Shown: one piece after another, positions 32,205 to 40,497 of the stretch
How the letters are laid out: each line of letters begins with the position of its first letter
How positions within the stretch are numbered: the first letter of the stretch is position 1
Assembly: GCA_003168255.1 (NCBI GenBank)
Contig: PMSU01000017.1
Location: 1-45,137, forward strand
From: Actinomycetota bacterium
Lineage (GTDB): Bacteria > Actinomycetota > Actinomycetes > Streptosporangiales > Streptosporangiaceae
DNA: 45,137 bases
Reading direction: 5' to 3'
Position numbers and translations under genes: made by a program
Notes under the pieces: generated by a model
Seen by the model: the letters and a program-made list of their open reading frames with translations, nothing else
Databases searched by the model: none
Told to the model about the DNA's origin: nothing

Positions 32205-33788
32205 TCACCCTGGCGGCGTGTGCAGGCTGATCGAGACTGGGGGCGAGTACGCCGACGCGGCCCCGCTGGCCGTCTGGCGCAGGCTCGACCGGAAGCGGTA
32301 CTTGCCGCTTCCGGCCCACAGCGGGTCCGAGGGCCCGAACACGGCGCTGAGGTCCGGCACCGCGGTCTGCCAGTCGACGAACTGTGCCGAGCCGGGCACC
32401 TCCACCTGGACGTCGAAGACGTCACCAGCCGGCGCGTCGGCGACCGCCCAGCTGGCCTGTGCCTCGCCGGTGGTCCCGGGCACGGCCGCCACCGTCATCG
32501 GCACCGCCACGTGGCCCTTGGCGTGGGGGTGGAACGGGTCGTCGTAGGGGAAGGTCCCGGCCCAGTCGTAAGTGAAGCTCGGGTCGGCCCCGTAAGGCTC
32601 GGGGATCGGGCCGCCGGCCGGCCCGCCGTAGCCGAAGAGCTGCAGGCCGCTGGCGTCGGCCACCCCGTGGGTACCCTTGGGGTCGTTCATCAGCCAGCCG
32701 ATCGTCCCGCCCATCTGGCCCTTCATGCCGGCGCGCACCCAGACGCCGACGGGGACGAGGCTGGCGCACAGGAAGTCGGCGGTGTCGGACACCCGGCCGA
32801 TCTCGCCGGAGTAAGCGTCGGTGAACCACATCCCCCCGGGCCCCCAGGTGATCTCCGTCGGCCCCTGGTACCCCGTGAAACCCGACGGCGTCGGGTACAC
32901 GGTGACCGAGCCGCTGGTGGTGACCCGTCCGACGCTCCCGTTGGCGTCGGCGGTCCACAGGTCGCCGCCGCAGCCGTCCTCGGCGATCCACAGCGGCTGG
33001 GAGACGACACCCGGGTAGGCGTCGGGGACCGGGAACTGACCGACGAGGGTCCCCGAGGTGGTCATCTCCCCGATCGTCGAATAGGACGGATAGGCCTCGG
33101 TGAACCACAGGTTCCCGTCGGGCCCGGCGCTGATGCTCTGGGCTTCGATGTCGCCCCCGAGCGAGAACGGCGTGAAGGACCCGGAGGTGGTGAGCCGCCA
33201 GATGGACCCTTGGCTCGTGAACCAGAGGTTCCCGTCCGGCCCGGTCGTGATGTCGACCGGTTCGTCGTCGTCAGGGACCGGGAACAAGCTCATCGAGCCG
33301 GCGGTGGTGATGCGCCCGATGTAGGCCGGAGGGGTTCCCTCGTACACCGTGAACCACAGGTTCCCGTCGGGACCCGCCGTAATGTCCCCAGGGACGGGAC
33401 TTCCCTGGGCGGTCGTGATCGGGAACTCCTGATAGCCGCTTCCGTCGGGGCTGATGCGACCGATGGAGCGTGTCAGCTGGTCGGCGAACCACAGATTGCC
33501 GTCCCGGCCAGTGGCCATCGCCCCGGGCTCGTCACCCGAGGGGAGGGGATACTCAAAGCCGAAGGTCGGAATGCCCGACGAGGGGGTGAGCTGGCCGATG
33601 TTGTCGGCGGAGCTTTCGGAAAAGTAGAGGTCGGCGTTCCGCCCGAGGGTGATGCCTACTGGGTAGCTGCCTGCGCTGGGCGTCCCCCATTCGGTGACGG
33701 TAACGGAGGCGCCGGCCGAGACGACGGGACCGAGGCCGAGGCTGAGCATGCACGTGATCGCGCCGAAGGCCATCGCCGTGCGACGCAT
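32205..33788 (-). CDS. Secreted Vgb-like propeller with an uncharacterised C-terminal domain
   Basis: The protein has 527 aa. Residues 1-30 are a Sec signal. Residues about 31-330 form a propeller with blades reading GPDGNLWFTxxxxxxIGRITTxG, as in streptogramin-lyase relatives. Residues about 335-527 (CASLVPVGVWVRAGMKGQMGGTIGWLMNDPKGTHGVADASG ... VAVPMTVAAVPGTTGEAQASWAVADAPAGDVFDVQVEVPG) form a beta-rich domain I do not recognise. The end is Ser/Pro-rich. Start ATG 33788 follows AAGGGGG. It shares the propeller with 4841-6058 but not the IPT tail. Confidence 0.82.
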   Translation of the reverse strand: MRRTAMAFGAITCMLSLGLGPVVSAGASVTVTEWGTPSAGSYPVGITLGRNADLYFSESSADNIGQLTPSSGIPTFGFEYPLPSGDEPGAMATGRDGNLWFADQLTRSIGRISPDGSGYQEFPITTAQGSPVPGDITAGPDGNLWFTVYEGTPPAYIGRITTAGSMSLFPVPDDDEPVDITTGPDGNLWFTSQGSIWRLTTSGSFTPFSLGGDIEAQSISAGPDGNLWFTEAYPSYSTIGEMTTSGTLVGQFPVPDAYPGVVSQPLWIAEDGCGGDLWTADANGSVGRVTTSGSVTVYPTPSGFTGYQGPTEITWGPGGMWFTDAYSGEIGRVSDTADFLCASLVPVGVWVRAGMKGQMGGTIGWLMNDPKGTHGVADASGLQLFGYGGPAGGPIPEPYGADPSFTYDWAGTFPYDDPFHPHAKGHVAVPMTVAAVPGTTGEAQASWAVADAPAGDVFDVQVEVPGSAQFVDWQTAVPDLSAVFGPSDPLWAGSGKYRFRSSLRQTASGAASAYSPPVSISLHTPPG

Positions 33789-34199
33789 CGCTGCCCCCTT
33801 CCGACGCCCTCATGATCCCACCAGCGGCGCGCCCTAACAATGGAACCCGGCACCCGGCGCCCCGCTCCGAGCCCGTTTAGCCCGCACCTCGCGGCCCGCC
33901 GGTAACCGGAACCCGCGATGCTCAACGCCCCTGCGCCCGACACACGCAGCGCAGGCAGCGATCAACCAGGCGATCGCCACACTGCACTTGGCGCCTGGTA
34001 TCACCGGCTGACTTCCTTCCCGCTGCCGGCCCGGGCTCAGGCCTGGGCCGGCAGGCTGGTCTGAAGGCTGGCTGAAGGAGCCGCCATGACTCGAAACGCA
34101 GTGCGAGCTTCCCGGTCAAACGCTCCAGTGCTGATAGCGATGATCTTCGCCGTCTCGATGACCTTCCCAGGGCAGGGAGCTGGAACGGACGAAGGTGAG
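33789..34199. other. Intergenic stretch with a GC stem-loop
   Basis: A perfect 10-bp stem CTGCCGGCCC (34023-34032) / GGGCCGGCAG (34045-34054) lies here without a U-tract. A frame from 34086 (MTRNAVRASRSNAPVLIAMIFAVSMTF) could be the start of a membrane protein such as a DHA2 transporter. It loses meaning after 25 residues, so it is listed as possible debris only. Confidence 0.4.
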
Positions 34200-34205
34200 A
34201 TGGGG

Positions 34206-34520
34206 ATGAAAAGGACCACCCCGCACGGGGTCGTTGTTTGCGGCTGCGTTAGCCGCCCTCTGCGGCGGCATGGTTGCTGTGGCCGGACCGGCCGGCGCCG
34301 CTGCCGCGCCGGTCGCCTATGTCGCCAACTCCGACTCGAACTCGATTACCCCGATCGACCTCGCCAGCAACACTCCAGGACCAGCGATCAAGGTAGGAGG
34401 CGCTCGGTTGCAGATCGCGATCACGCCGAACTCGCAGACCGCCTACGTTACGGACACCTCGGGCGCGGTGACCCCGGTCAATACCGCCAACAACACTCCG
34501 GGAACGGCCCAGGTCGCTGG
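34206..34520 (+). pseudogene. Truncated YVTN-repeat secreted protein gene
   Basis: A start MKRTT at 34206 is followed, after a one-base slip in a GGGG run near 34228, by a signal peptide SLFAAALAALCGGMVAVAGPAGAAAA. One and a half YVTN-type propeller repeats follow (PVAYVANSDSNSITPIDLASNTPGPAIKVG; TAYVTDTSGAVTPVNTANNTPGTA). Sequence after about 34520 is unrelated. The full family has seven or more repeats, so most of the gene is missing. Confidence 0.65.
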
Positions 34521-34599
34521 GACCAGAGCACTGAGACAGGGCAAGTCTCAGCAAGATCACAAACGCTCCTGCCTCGTTGAATCTGGTCCGCTATGGCCC

Positions 34600-34628
34600 T
34601 TGCCGGTGGTCGCAGTGAGCGCTAGCAT
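34600..34628 (+). promoter_or_regulatory. Predicted sigma-70-type promoter of the GntR-ABC operon
   Basis: TTGCCG (34600-34605) and TAGCAT (34623-34628) are separated by 17 bases. The expected transcript start near 34635 lies inside the palindrome at 34631-34652. Confidence 0.5.
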
Positions 34629-34630
34629 CG

Positions 34631-34652
34631 TTCCACTAACCGATTAGTGGAA
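34631..34652. promoter_or_regulatory. GntR operator, 9-bp perfect inverted repeat
   Basis: TTCCACTAA (34631-34639), spacer CCGA, and TTAGTGGAA (34644-34652) form a perfect 22-base palindrome at the predicted transcription start. It ends 8 bases before the GntR start codon. Position and symmetry indicate autorepression by the YtrA-type regulator encoded directly downstream. Confidence 0.75.
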
Positions 34653-34660
34653 GTGTGTTT

Positions 34661-35053
34661 ATGATCGAGTTCCAGCTTGACGCCGGGTCCGGTGTCGCCA
34701 CCTATCTACAGCTGGTCCAGCAGGTTCATCAGGCCCTGCAGCTTGGCTTGCTCGAACCGGGCGACCAGTTGCCGACGGCTCAGCAGGTTGTCGCCAAGCT
34801 GGCGATCAACCCGAACACGGTGCTGAAGGCCTACCGGGATCTTGAGCGCGAGGGCCTGGTGCGGCCCCGGCCGGGTCAGGGGACCTTCATTACCCGGTCG
34901 CTGCCGCGCACCGACCCCGCCGCCCAGACCCGGTTTCTCGGTTCGATGACCGACTGGCTGCGCTCGGCGCGCGCCGCGGGCCTTGGCCCCGATGAGATCG
35001 AGGCGATCTACCGCACAGCGTTCCGCGGCTGTTTCGCGGAGGGGGTGGCATGA
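34661..35053 (+). CDS. GntR regulator, YtrA subfamily
   Basis: The protein has 130 aa. The winged helix is VHQALQLGLLEPGDQLPTAQQVVAKLAINPNTVLKAYRDLEREGLVRPRPGQGTFI. A short C-terminal helical tail replaces a ligand domain, as in YtrA. YtrA-type repressors control adjacent ABC transporters responding to cell-wall-active or other drugs. ATG 34661 is preferred; a GTG six bases upstream is in frame. It overlaps the ABC ATPase start by four bases. Likely represses its own operon through 34631-34652. Confidence 0.92.
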   Translation: MIEFQLDAGSGVATYLQLVQQVHQALQLGLLEPGDQLPTAQQVVAKLAINPNTVLKAYRDLEREGLVRPRPGQGTFITRSLPRTDPAAQTRFLGSMTDWLRSARAAGLGPDEIEAIYRTAFRGCFAEGVA

Positions 35054-35946
35054 GCTTCGTCATAGAGGCCAGTGGCCTCAGCAAGCAGTACGGCCGGCGC
35101 TGGGCGCTGCGCGACTGCGCTCTGGCGATTCCGGAAGGAAAGGTTGTTGGGCTCGTCGGGCCAAACGGCGCTGGCAAGACCACCCTGCTGCATCTGGCTG
35201 TCGGGCTCCTCGCGCCGACGTCGGGCTCGATCAGAGTTCTCGGCGCGAGTCCTGCCGATGGCCCGGCACAGCTCGGCCGGGTCGGTTTCGTCGCCCAGGA
35301 CACGCCCGTCTACACGCGGCTTTCGGTAGGGCGGCATCTGCGGATGGGCGCGTGGCTGAACCCGAACTGGGACAAGGAGACAGCCGAAGGCAGGATCGAG
35401 CAGCTCGGTCTTGACCCCCGCCAGCGGGCTGGGACGCTGTCCGGCGGCCAGCGTGCCCAGCTCGCCCTCACGCTGGCGATCGCGAAGCGACCCGAGTGCC
35501 TCGTCCTCGATGAGCCGGTCGCGAGCCTTGACCCGGTTGCGCGGCGTGACTTCCTGAGCAGCCTTATGGAAATTGTCGCCGCGCAGGGGATCAGCGTCGT
35601 GCTGTCCTCCCACCTGGTCGCTGACCTGGAGCGGGTCTGTGACTACCTCGTCGTGCTCGTCGCCTCCAAGGTGCAGGTCGCCGGGGAGGTCAGCGAGCTG
35701 CTCTCATCGCACCACCGGCTTTCCGGGGCCCGCCGGGACGCGGGCAGCCTGCCAGCCAATCAGGAGGTCATCGAGGAAAGCCATACCGACAGGCAGAGCA
35801 CATTCCTGGTCCGCACCAGCGACCCGGTTCACGACCCGGCCTGGACAGTCAGGCCCGTGACACTCGATGACCTGGTCATCGCCTACATGAGCCGCCCGGC
35901 CGACCCCGAGCGCACCCACCGCCCGCAGCTGAAGGTCACGTCATGA
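35050..35946 (+). CDS. ABC transporter ATP-binding protein
   Basis: The protein has 298 aa. Walker A is GPNGAGKTT (about 38-46), the Q-loop region VGFVAQDTPVY, the signature LSGGQRAQLALTLAIA, Walker B CLVLDEP, the D-loop ASLD, and the H-loop VLSSHL. It pairs with the ABC-2 permease downstream (four-base overlap). The tail of about 80 residues is typical of drug- or lantibiotic-type exporters. An exporter role is inferred from the operon. Confidence 0.95.
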   Translation: MSFVIEASGLSKQYGRRWALRDCALAIPEGKVVGLVGPNGAGKTTLLHLAVGLLAPTSGSIRVLGASPADGPAQLGRVGFVAQDTPVYTRLSVGRHLRMGAWLNPNWDKETAEGRIEQLGLDPRQRAGTLSGGQRAQLALTLAIAKRPECLVLDEPVASLDPVARRDFLSSLMEIVAAQGISVVLSSHLVADLERVCDYLVVLVASKVQVAGEVSELLSSHHRLSGARRDAGSLPANQEVIEESHTDRQSTFLVRTSDPVHDPAWTVRPVTLDDLVIAYMSRPADPERTHRPQLKVTS

Positions 35947-36995
35947 TCCGGTTCACCTGGCTCCAATTCCGCGTGCAGGCGGGAGTGGCGCTGGCCGCCC
36001 TTGCCGCCTTCGCGGCCGTCCTGATGGTCACCGGACCGCACCTGGCCAGCCTGTACGCCGGCAGCGCGATCACTGGCTGCCGCGGCGGCAGCTGCGCGAA
36101 CGCGGCCAACACGTTCCTCAGCCGACTTACCACTACCAGCCCTTACCCGACCGTGTACGAGCTGGGCATCGCGCTCGTCCTCATCGCGCCCGCGATCACA
36201 GGCATCTTCTGGGGCGCCCCCCTGATCGCCCGCGAGTTCGAGGCCGGTACTCACCGGCTGGCCTGGACCCAGAGCATCACCCGCACCCAGTGGCTCGCGG
36301 TCAAGCTCGCCCTCACCTGCCTGGCCGCCATGGCCGTCACCGAGACACTCTCCCTCATGCTGGCCTGGTGGGCGGATCCCATCAGCAAGGCCATCGGTAT
36401 CGGCGGCCCGTACCCGCCCGGCTCCGTATTCGGCCAGGTCCGGCTCGGCTCGTTCATCTTTGCCACCAGCGGCATCACCCCGCTCGGCTACGCCGCGTTC
36501 GGCTTCGCTCTCGGAACCGCAACCGGTACCTTCATCCGCCGTGCCGTGCCCGCCATGGCCGTCACCCTAGCCATCTTCGCCGCCGTCCAGGTCGCCATCC
36601 CGCTGTGGGTCCGCCCGCATCTCATCCCGCCCAACCGGACAGTCGTCAGCGGCCCGTCGTTCTTCCAGGCTGCGTCGATGAGCGTCGGAACACTAACCGC
36701 CACCACCGTCCCCGGCCAGACCGAAGCATTGATCGTCTCCAGCGGAGCCATCAACGCGTCAGGGCAGCCGGTCAGCACGATTCCCGTCGCCTGCCTGTCG
36801 GACTCGCCGGTAAAGGCAAATGCCCCCCCGGACCTGGGCACCTGCATGGCCAGCCGGGGCATCCGGGAGGCCATCACCTACCAGCCCGCCAGCCGCTACT
36901 GGCCCTTCCAGTGGCTCGAAACCGGGATCTTCCTGGCCCTCGCGCTCGCCCTGGCCGGTACCTGCTTCTGGCGGCTCGGCCGCCGTCGAAACTGA
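35943..36995 (+). CDS. ABC-2-type transporter permease
   Basis: The protein has 350 aa. Six hydrophobic segments are visible: ALAALAAFAAVLMVTG, ELGIALVLIAPAITGIFWG, LALTCLAAMAVTETLSLMLAWWA, ITPLGYAAFGFALGTATG, VPAMAVTLAIFAAVQVAIPLW and the C-terminal GIFLALALALAGTCFW. A large extracytoplasmic loop of about 110 residues precedes the last helix. The motif IAREFEAGTHRLAWTQSITRTQWLAVKL is typical of actinomycete ABC-2 permeases. Last gene of the GntR operon. Confidence 0.88.
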   Translation: MIRFTWLQFRVQAGVALAALAAFAAVLMVTGPHLASLYAGSAITGCRGGSCANAANTFLSRLTTTSPYPTVYELGIALVLIAPAITGIFWGAPLIAREFEAGTHRLAWTQSITRTQWLAVKLALTCLAAMAVTETLSLMLAWWADPISKAIGIGGPYPPGSVFGQVRLGSFIFATSGITPLGYAAFGFALGTATGTFIRRAVPAMAVTLAIFAAVQVAIPLWVRPHLIPPNRTVVSGPSFFQAASMSVGTLTATTVPGQTEALIVSSGAINASGQPVSTIPVACLSDSPVKANAPPDLGTCMASRGIREAITYQPASRYWPFQWLETGIFLALALALAGTCFWRLGRRRN

Positions 36996-37311
36996 CTTGC
37001 CTGGCGAGACTCACAGCGTGCTCACGGCCAGCACTTAGTCCGGTCCCGATGGCAGGCGCGAGCGGAGTACGAGGAGCAACGATCGGTCCGGGACGTCAAC
37101 CTTGGGCCACTGCGCACCCGCGCCTTCTGGCCGAGGCAGTTTGAGAGGCCGTCGACGCGGACCGGCCGGGCAGCCTGCGCGGGACTCCTTTAATGGAGCA
37201 GATCGCCCGGGTGCAGTTCGAGATGCCCTGACCCGGCGCTGCGGCCCCGCGGGGCCGCGAAGCATCTGGCAGGATGTCGGATGCTACCCGATCGGCCTGG
37301 GGAGGAAACCG
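36996..37311. other. Intergenic stretch with an 18-base palindrome
   Basis: No gene is seen. GCGGCCCC (37241-37248) and GGGGCCGC (37251-37258) form a very stable hairpin with only two bases between arms, about 55 bases before the VOC gene. It could terminate upstream transcripts, though no U-run follows. Confidence 0.4.
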
Positions 37312-37755
37312 GTGCCTGTCCGCTTTCAGTTGGTCATCGACTGTGCCGACGCGGACCGGCTGGCTCGGTTCTGGGCCGCCGCGCTGGGATATGAGCTCGC
37401 GCCGGCCCCGGCTGGATTCGCTACCTGGAACGACTTCTACCGCGAGCTGGGGGTGCCCGAGGAGGATCTGGTCGACGGGGCGGACAGGATCAGCGACCCG
37501 GAGGTCCACGGGCCGAGCATCTGGTTCCATGTCCTCCCGGATGCCAAGACGGTCAAGAACCGGCTGCACCTCGACATCCACGCCAGTGGCGAGCGGACGG
37601 ACCCGATCGAGACTCGCAGGAAGCGAGTCGACGCGGAGGCCAGCCGGCTGGCCGGCCTTGGCGCCACCATCACTGGCGCATTGTCCGAGGAAGGGCTGGA
37701 CCACTACGCGGTCGGGATGAAGGACCCGGAAGGCAACGAGTTCGATATCAACTGA
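37312..37755 (+). CDS. VOC-family (glyoxalase-like) protein
   Basis: The protein has 147 aa. MPVRFQLVIDCADADRLARFWAAALGYELAPAPAGFATWNDFYRELGVPE, then TVKNRLHLDIHASG and LDHYAVGMKDPEGNEFDIN, match the glyoxalase-like domain (paired beta-alpha-beta-beta-beta) of actinomycetes. Metal residues may include His in LHLDIH and Glu in GNEF. GTG 37312 follows a strong GGGGAGGAAA. Substrate unknown. It converges with the TetR gene and overlaps its extended 3' end. Confidence 0.88.
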   Translation: MPVRFQLVIDCADADRLARFWAAALGYELAPAPAGFATWNDFYRELGVPEEDLVDGADRISDPEVHGPSIWFHVLPDAKTVKNRLHLDIHASGERTDPIETRRKRVDAEASRLAGLGATITGALSEEGLDHYAVGMKDPEGNEFDIN

Positions 37756-38548
37756 CTGCAGCAGCCGACGCTCGAGACGGTCGGGTGCGAGCTTCACCGC
37801 GGGCGTGAATTTCGACGGACACGCAGGCCGCATCTCCTATGCCGCGGATGGTCATGGACCCGCCAGCTGGCTGCGGAGTGTGGGCACGAGGGTTACGCGT
37901 CAGATCTGCAAGCCGTGCAGATTCGACTCTGAGCTTGGGCCGCTGGCTGCCTCGTCGCCGCGGCCTGGCCTTGGTGGATGTCCGGGGATGTAACCCGGAA
38001 GTGTGGTCGACTCCGGTGGTGACCCATGGCCGGGCGACGCGGGCGATGTCGGTGTCGGAGGCGCGGGTGAACGCGTCGAGCTTCAGGAAGTGCCGGGCGA
38101 TGGTGAGCCCGAGGATGCTGCTGACGATCAGCGCTGCGCGCAGGTCGGCATCGTCGCCGCCCATGGCGCGGCTCAGGTTGGCGACCCGCTCGTTCAGGAA
38201 CGCGCTCATCGAGGCTGCTGCCTCGGGTGCGGTGAGCATGGACCGCACGAGTGCCTTGGTCTGCGGGGGCAGGGCCGCGAGCCGGACGTCCAGGACGTCG
38301 TGCAGATGGGCCGCAATCTCGTCGGGAGCGGCGTCCCCCAGCTGGATGGCGATGGCGAAGAGGGCGGCCTTCGATCCGTAGTGCTGCATGACCAGGGACG
38401 GGTCCACGTTCGCGCGCTGGGCGATGCGGCGGATGGTGGTTGCCTCCAGGCCGCGCTCCCCGAACTCCGCACGCGCCGCGTCCAGGATGCGCCGTGCGGT
38501 GGCTGCGCGCTTCGCGGCCCTATTTCCCGGCTCACTCACACTGTTCAC
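37748..38548 (-). CDS. TetR-family regulator with an abnormal C-terminal extension
   Basis: The protein has 266 aa as read. The N-terminal HTH is RRILDAARAEFGERGLEATTIRRIAQRANVDPSLVMQHYGSKAALFAIAI. The ligand-binding part runs to about residue 175 (DIARVARPWVTTG). The remaining roughly 90 residues are Arg/Pro/Ser-rich and unlike the family, whose members end near 190-200 aa. The frame overlaps the VOC stop by eight bases. A lost stop or frameshift near 38030 is likely. Starts at GTG 38548 or 38539. Divergent from the SDR gene across the operator 38556-38589. Confidence 0.82.
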   Translation of the reverse strand: MNSVSEPGNRAAKRAATARRILDAARAEFGERGLEATTIRRIAQRANVDPSLVMQHYGSKAALFAIAIQLGDAAPDEIAAHLHDVLDVRLAALPPQTKALVRSMLTAPEAAASMSAFLNERVANLSRAMGGDDADLRAALIVSSILGLTIARHFLKLDAFTRASDTDIARVARPWVTTGVDHTSGLHPRTSTKARPRRRGSQRPKLRVESARLADLTRNPRAHTPQPAGGSMTIRGIGDAACVSVEIHARGEARTRPSRASAAAVS

Positions 38549-38555
38549 TCTACCG

Positions 38556-38589
38556 TTGTTGAGCGGATCGTGTACGGTTGGCTCAACAA
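38556..38589. promoter_or_regulatory. TetR operator between divergent genes
   Basis: TTGTTGAGC (38556-38564) and GCTCAACAA (38581-38589) are perfect inverted repeats 16 bases apart. They lie between the divergent TetR and SDR starts. The regulator probably represses both directions. The spacing is a full two-half-site TetR layout. Confidence 0.7.
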
Positions 38590-38645
38590 GCGATGAGTGA
38601 GGTCGCGGGCCTGGGCGGTCCGCCATCGGGGAGTGAGGAGCAGCC

Positions 38646-39347
38646 ATGACAGCACCTGCCGGCAGGACCGCTCTGATCATCGGCGCGTCACGTGGGCTGG
38701 GCTTGGCGCTGGCCGCCGAGTACCTGGCCCGAGGCTGGCAGGTGACCGCAACGGTGCGGGGAGCCGGGCGGACCGGGTTGCACGACCTGGCCAGGTCCTC
38801 AGCTGGCCGCCTTGTCGTGGAGACAGTCGACATCACGGTTCCTGAGCAGGTCGCGGCGTTGCACGAGCGTCTGGCCCGGGCGGCGTTCGACCTGCTGTTC
38901 GTCAACGCCGGGGTGACCAACGGCTCCGGGGAGACCGTCGCCGACGTGTCCACGGACACCTTCGTCCGCCTGATGGTGACCAATGCGCTGAGCCCGATGC
39001 GCGTGGTGGAGACACTGCAGGATCTCGTCGCCCCGAACGGCACGATCGCAGTGATGTCCTCAGGCCAGGGGAGTGTCGCCAACAATGACAAGGGCGGCTT
39101 CGAGGTCTACCGGGCGAGCAAATCCGCGTTGAACCAGTTGATGCGCAGCTTCGCCGCACGCCACGCCGGCGACCCGCGCACGCTGCTGCTGATGGCGCCC
39201 GGCTGGGTGCAGACCGACCTGGGCGGCCCCGCCGCGCGCCTGACGATCGGCCAGAGCATCCCCGGCGTGGCCGACACGATCGAGGCCCAGGCCGCCAAGG
39301 GCGGACTGCAATACCTGGACTACCAGGGTCAGACCGTCCGCTGGTAG
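38646..39347 (+). CDS. SDR-family oxidoreductase
   Basis: The protein has 233 aa. The nucleotide-binding motif is TALIIGASRGLGLALA (TGxxxGxG variant). VDITVPEQV gives the adenine-pocket Asp, LFVNAGV replaces NNAG, and the active-site motif is YRASK with Ser in AVMSSGQGS. GAGGAG precedes the ATG. It is 39 bases upstream of an amidohydrolase-type decarboxylase gene in the same direction, and both are likely controlled by the TetR regulator. Probable reduction or dehydrogenation of a small carbonyl; substrate unknown. Confidence 0.9.
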   Translation: MTAPAGRTALIIGASRGLGLALAAEYLARGWQVTATVRGAGRTGLHDLARSSAGRLVVETVDITVPEQVAALHERLARAAFDLLFVNAGVTNGSGETVADVSTDTFVRLMVTNALSPMRVVETLQDLVAPNGTIAVMSSGQGSVANNDKGGFEVYRASKSALNQLMRSFAARHAGDPRTLLLMAPGWVQTDLGGPAARLTIGQSIPGVADTIEAQAAKGGLQYLDYQGQTVRW

Positions 39348-39386
39348 CGCACGCGATCCGCCACTGACGGCCTGGAGGACATCAAC

Positions 39387-40370
39387 GTGAAGATCATCGC
39401 GATCGAAGAGCACTGGAACAGCGTCAATATCCGCGACGCGCTCGACCGCCTGCAGGGCGGGGCGCGAGACGAAAGCGTCGCCTTCAACACCATGGGCGAC
39501 AACCAGGCCCGGCTTGAGGACATCGGCCAGGGCCGCGTCGAGGCGATGGACGCCGCCGGGATCGACGTCTCGATCTTGTCGGTCGTCACGCCCGCCACCC
39601 AGGCACTCCCCGCCCGGGAGGCCATCGCGCTGGCCCGGGAAGCGAACGACGAGGTCACTGACGCCGCCGGTGCGCATCCGGCCCGCTTCCGCGCGTTCGC
39701 GACCCTGCCGACCAGCGATCCGCAGGCCGCGGCCGCGGAACTCGAACGGTGCGCCACCCGGCTGGGTCACGTCGGCGCGATGATCCACGGACGTACGGGC
39801 ACCCGCACACTGGATGATCCCGCCTACGACGACCTGTTCGCTACCGCGGCCCGCTTGCACCAGCCGGTCTTCATCCACCCGCAGATCCCATCGAACGAGC
39901 TACGCGATGCCGCGTACCGAGGCCTGGATCCGCTGATCGACCTCGGCCTGGCGAGCTTCGGCTGGGGCTGGCACATGGACGCGGGCCTGTCCGCGCTGCG
40001 GCTGATCCTGCGCGGCACGTTCGATCGCTACCCCGATCTTCAGCTCATCCTCGGTCACTGGGGCGAGATGCTGTTGTTCTGGATGGACCGGGCCGACAGC
40101 CTGTCGGCGATCGCGAAGCACCTCGAACGCCGGGTGTCGGACTACATCACGACCAACATCCACATCACCAGCAGCGGGATGCTACAGGAACGGCTGCTGC
40201 GCCACGCCCTCGACTTCACCGCCGCCGACCGGGTGCTGTTCTCCACCGACTACCCCTTCCACCGGCCCGCCGCGGCGGCGGTCGGGCAGTTCTTCGACGC
40301 CATCCCCGACCCCTCAGACCGCTCTAAGATCGCTTCCGGCAACGCGACGGCCCTGTTCCGCCTGACCTGA
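39387..40370 (+). CDS. Amidohydrolase-family protein (ACMSD/decarboxylase-like)
   Basis: The protein has 327 aa. The first metal motif is IAIEEHW (E-x-H form), with later ligands in PVFIHPQ, LILGHWGEM and LFSTDYPF. This set is characteristic of the aminocarboxymuconate-semialdehyde/gamma-resorcylate decarboxylase branch of amidohydrolase-2. It uses a divalent metal to decarboxylate or hydrate aromatic acids. GGAGGACATCAAC precedes GTG 39387. Operon partner of the SDR, suggesting an inducible aromatic-acid pathway. Confidence 0.9.
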   Translation: MKIIAIEEHWNSVNIRDALDRLQGGARDESVAFNTMGDNQARLEDIGQGRVEAMDAAGIDVSILSVVTPATQALPAREAIALAREANDEVTDAAGAHPARFRAFATLPTSDPQAAAAELERCATRLGHVGAMIHGRTGTRTLDDPAYDDLFATAARLHQPVFIHPQIPSNELRDAAYRGLDPLIDLGLASFGWGWHMDAGLSALRLILRGTFDRYPDLQLILGHWGEMLLFWMDRADSLSAIAKHLERRVSDYITTNIHITSSGMLQERLLRHALDFTAADRVLFSTDYPFHRPAAAAVGQFFDAIPDPSDRSKIASGNATALFRLT

Positions 40371-40389
40371 CGCTCCCGGTCGTTGACTG

Positions 40390-40419
40390 CGGCCGGCCAG
40401 ATGCGCCAGCAGCCGGCCG
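40390..40419 (+). terminator. Weak stem-loop after the amidohydrolase gene
   Basis: CGGCCGGC (40390-40397) and GCCGGCCG (40412-40419) form a perfect 8-bp stem. There is no U-run, so terminator activity is uncertain. It lies between convergent genes. Confidence 0.4.
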
Positions 40420-40497
40420 TAGCCGTCACGGCGAACGGCTCTGCGTGATCGTGAACATCGCCAGATAGACCCGGCCGCTATAGCGCGCGCGGTGGGA

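Noticed and set aside
34086..34200. Start of a possible membrane transporter (SNAPVLIAMIFAVSMTF)
   Set aside because: Only about 25 plausible residues before the sequence changes; too little to call a gene.
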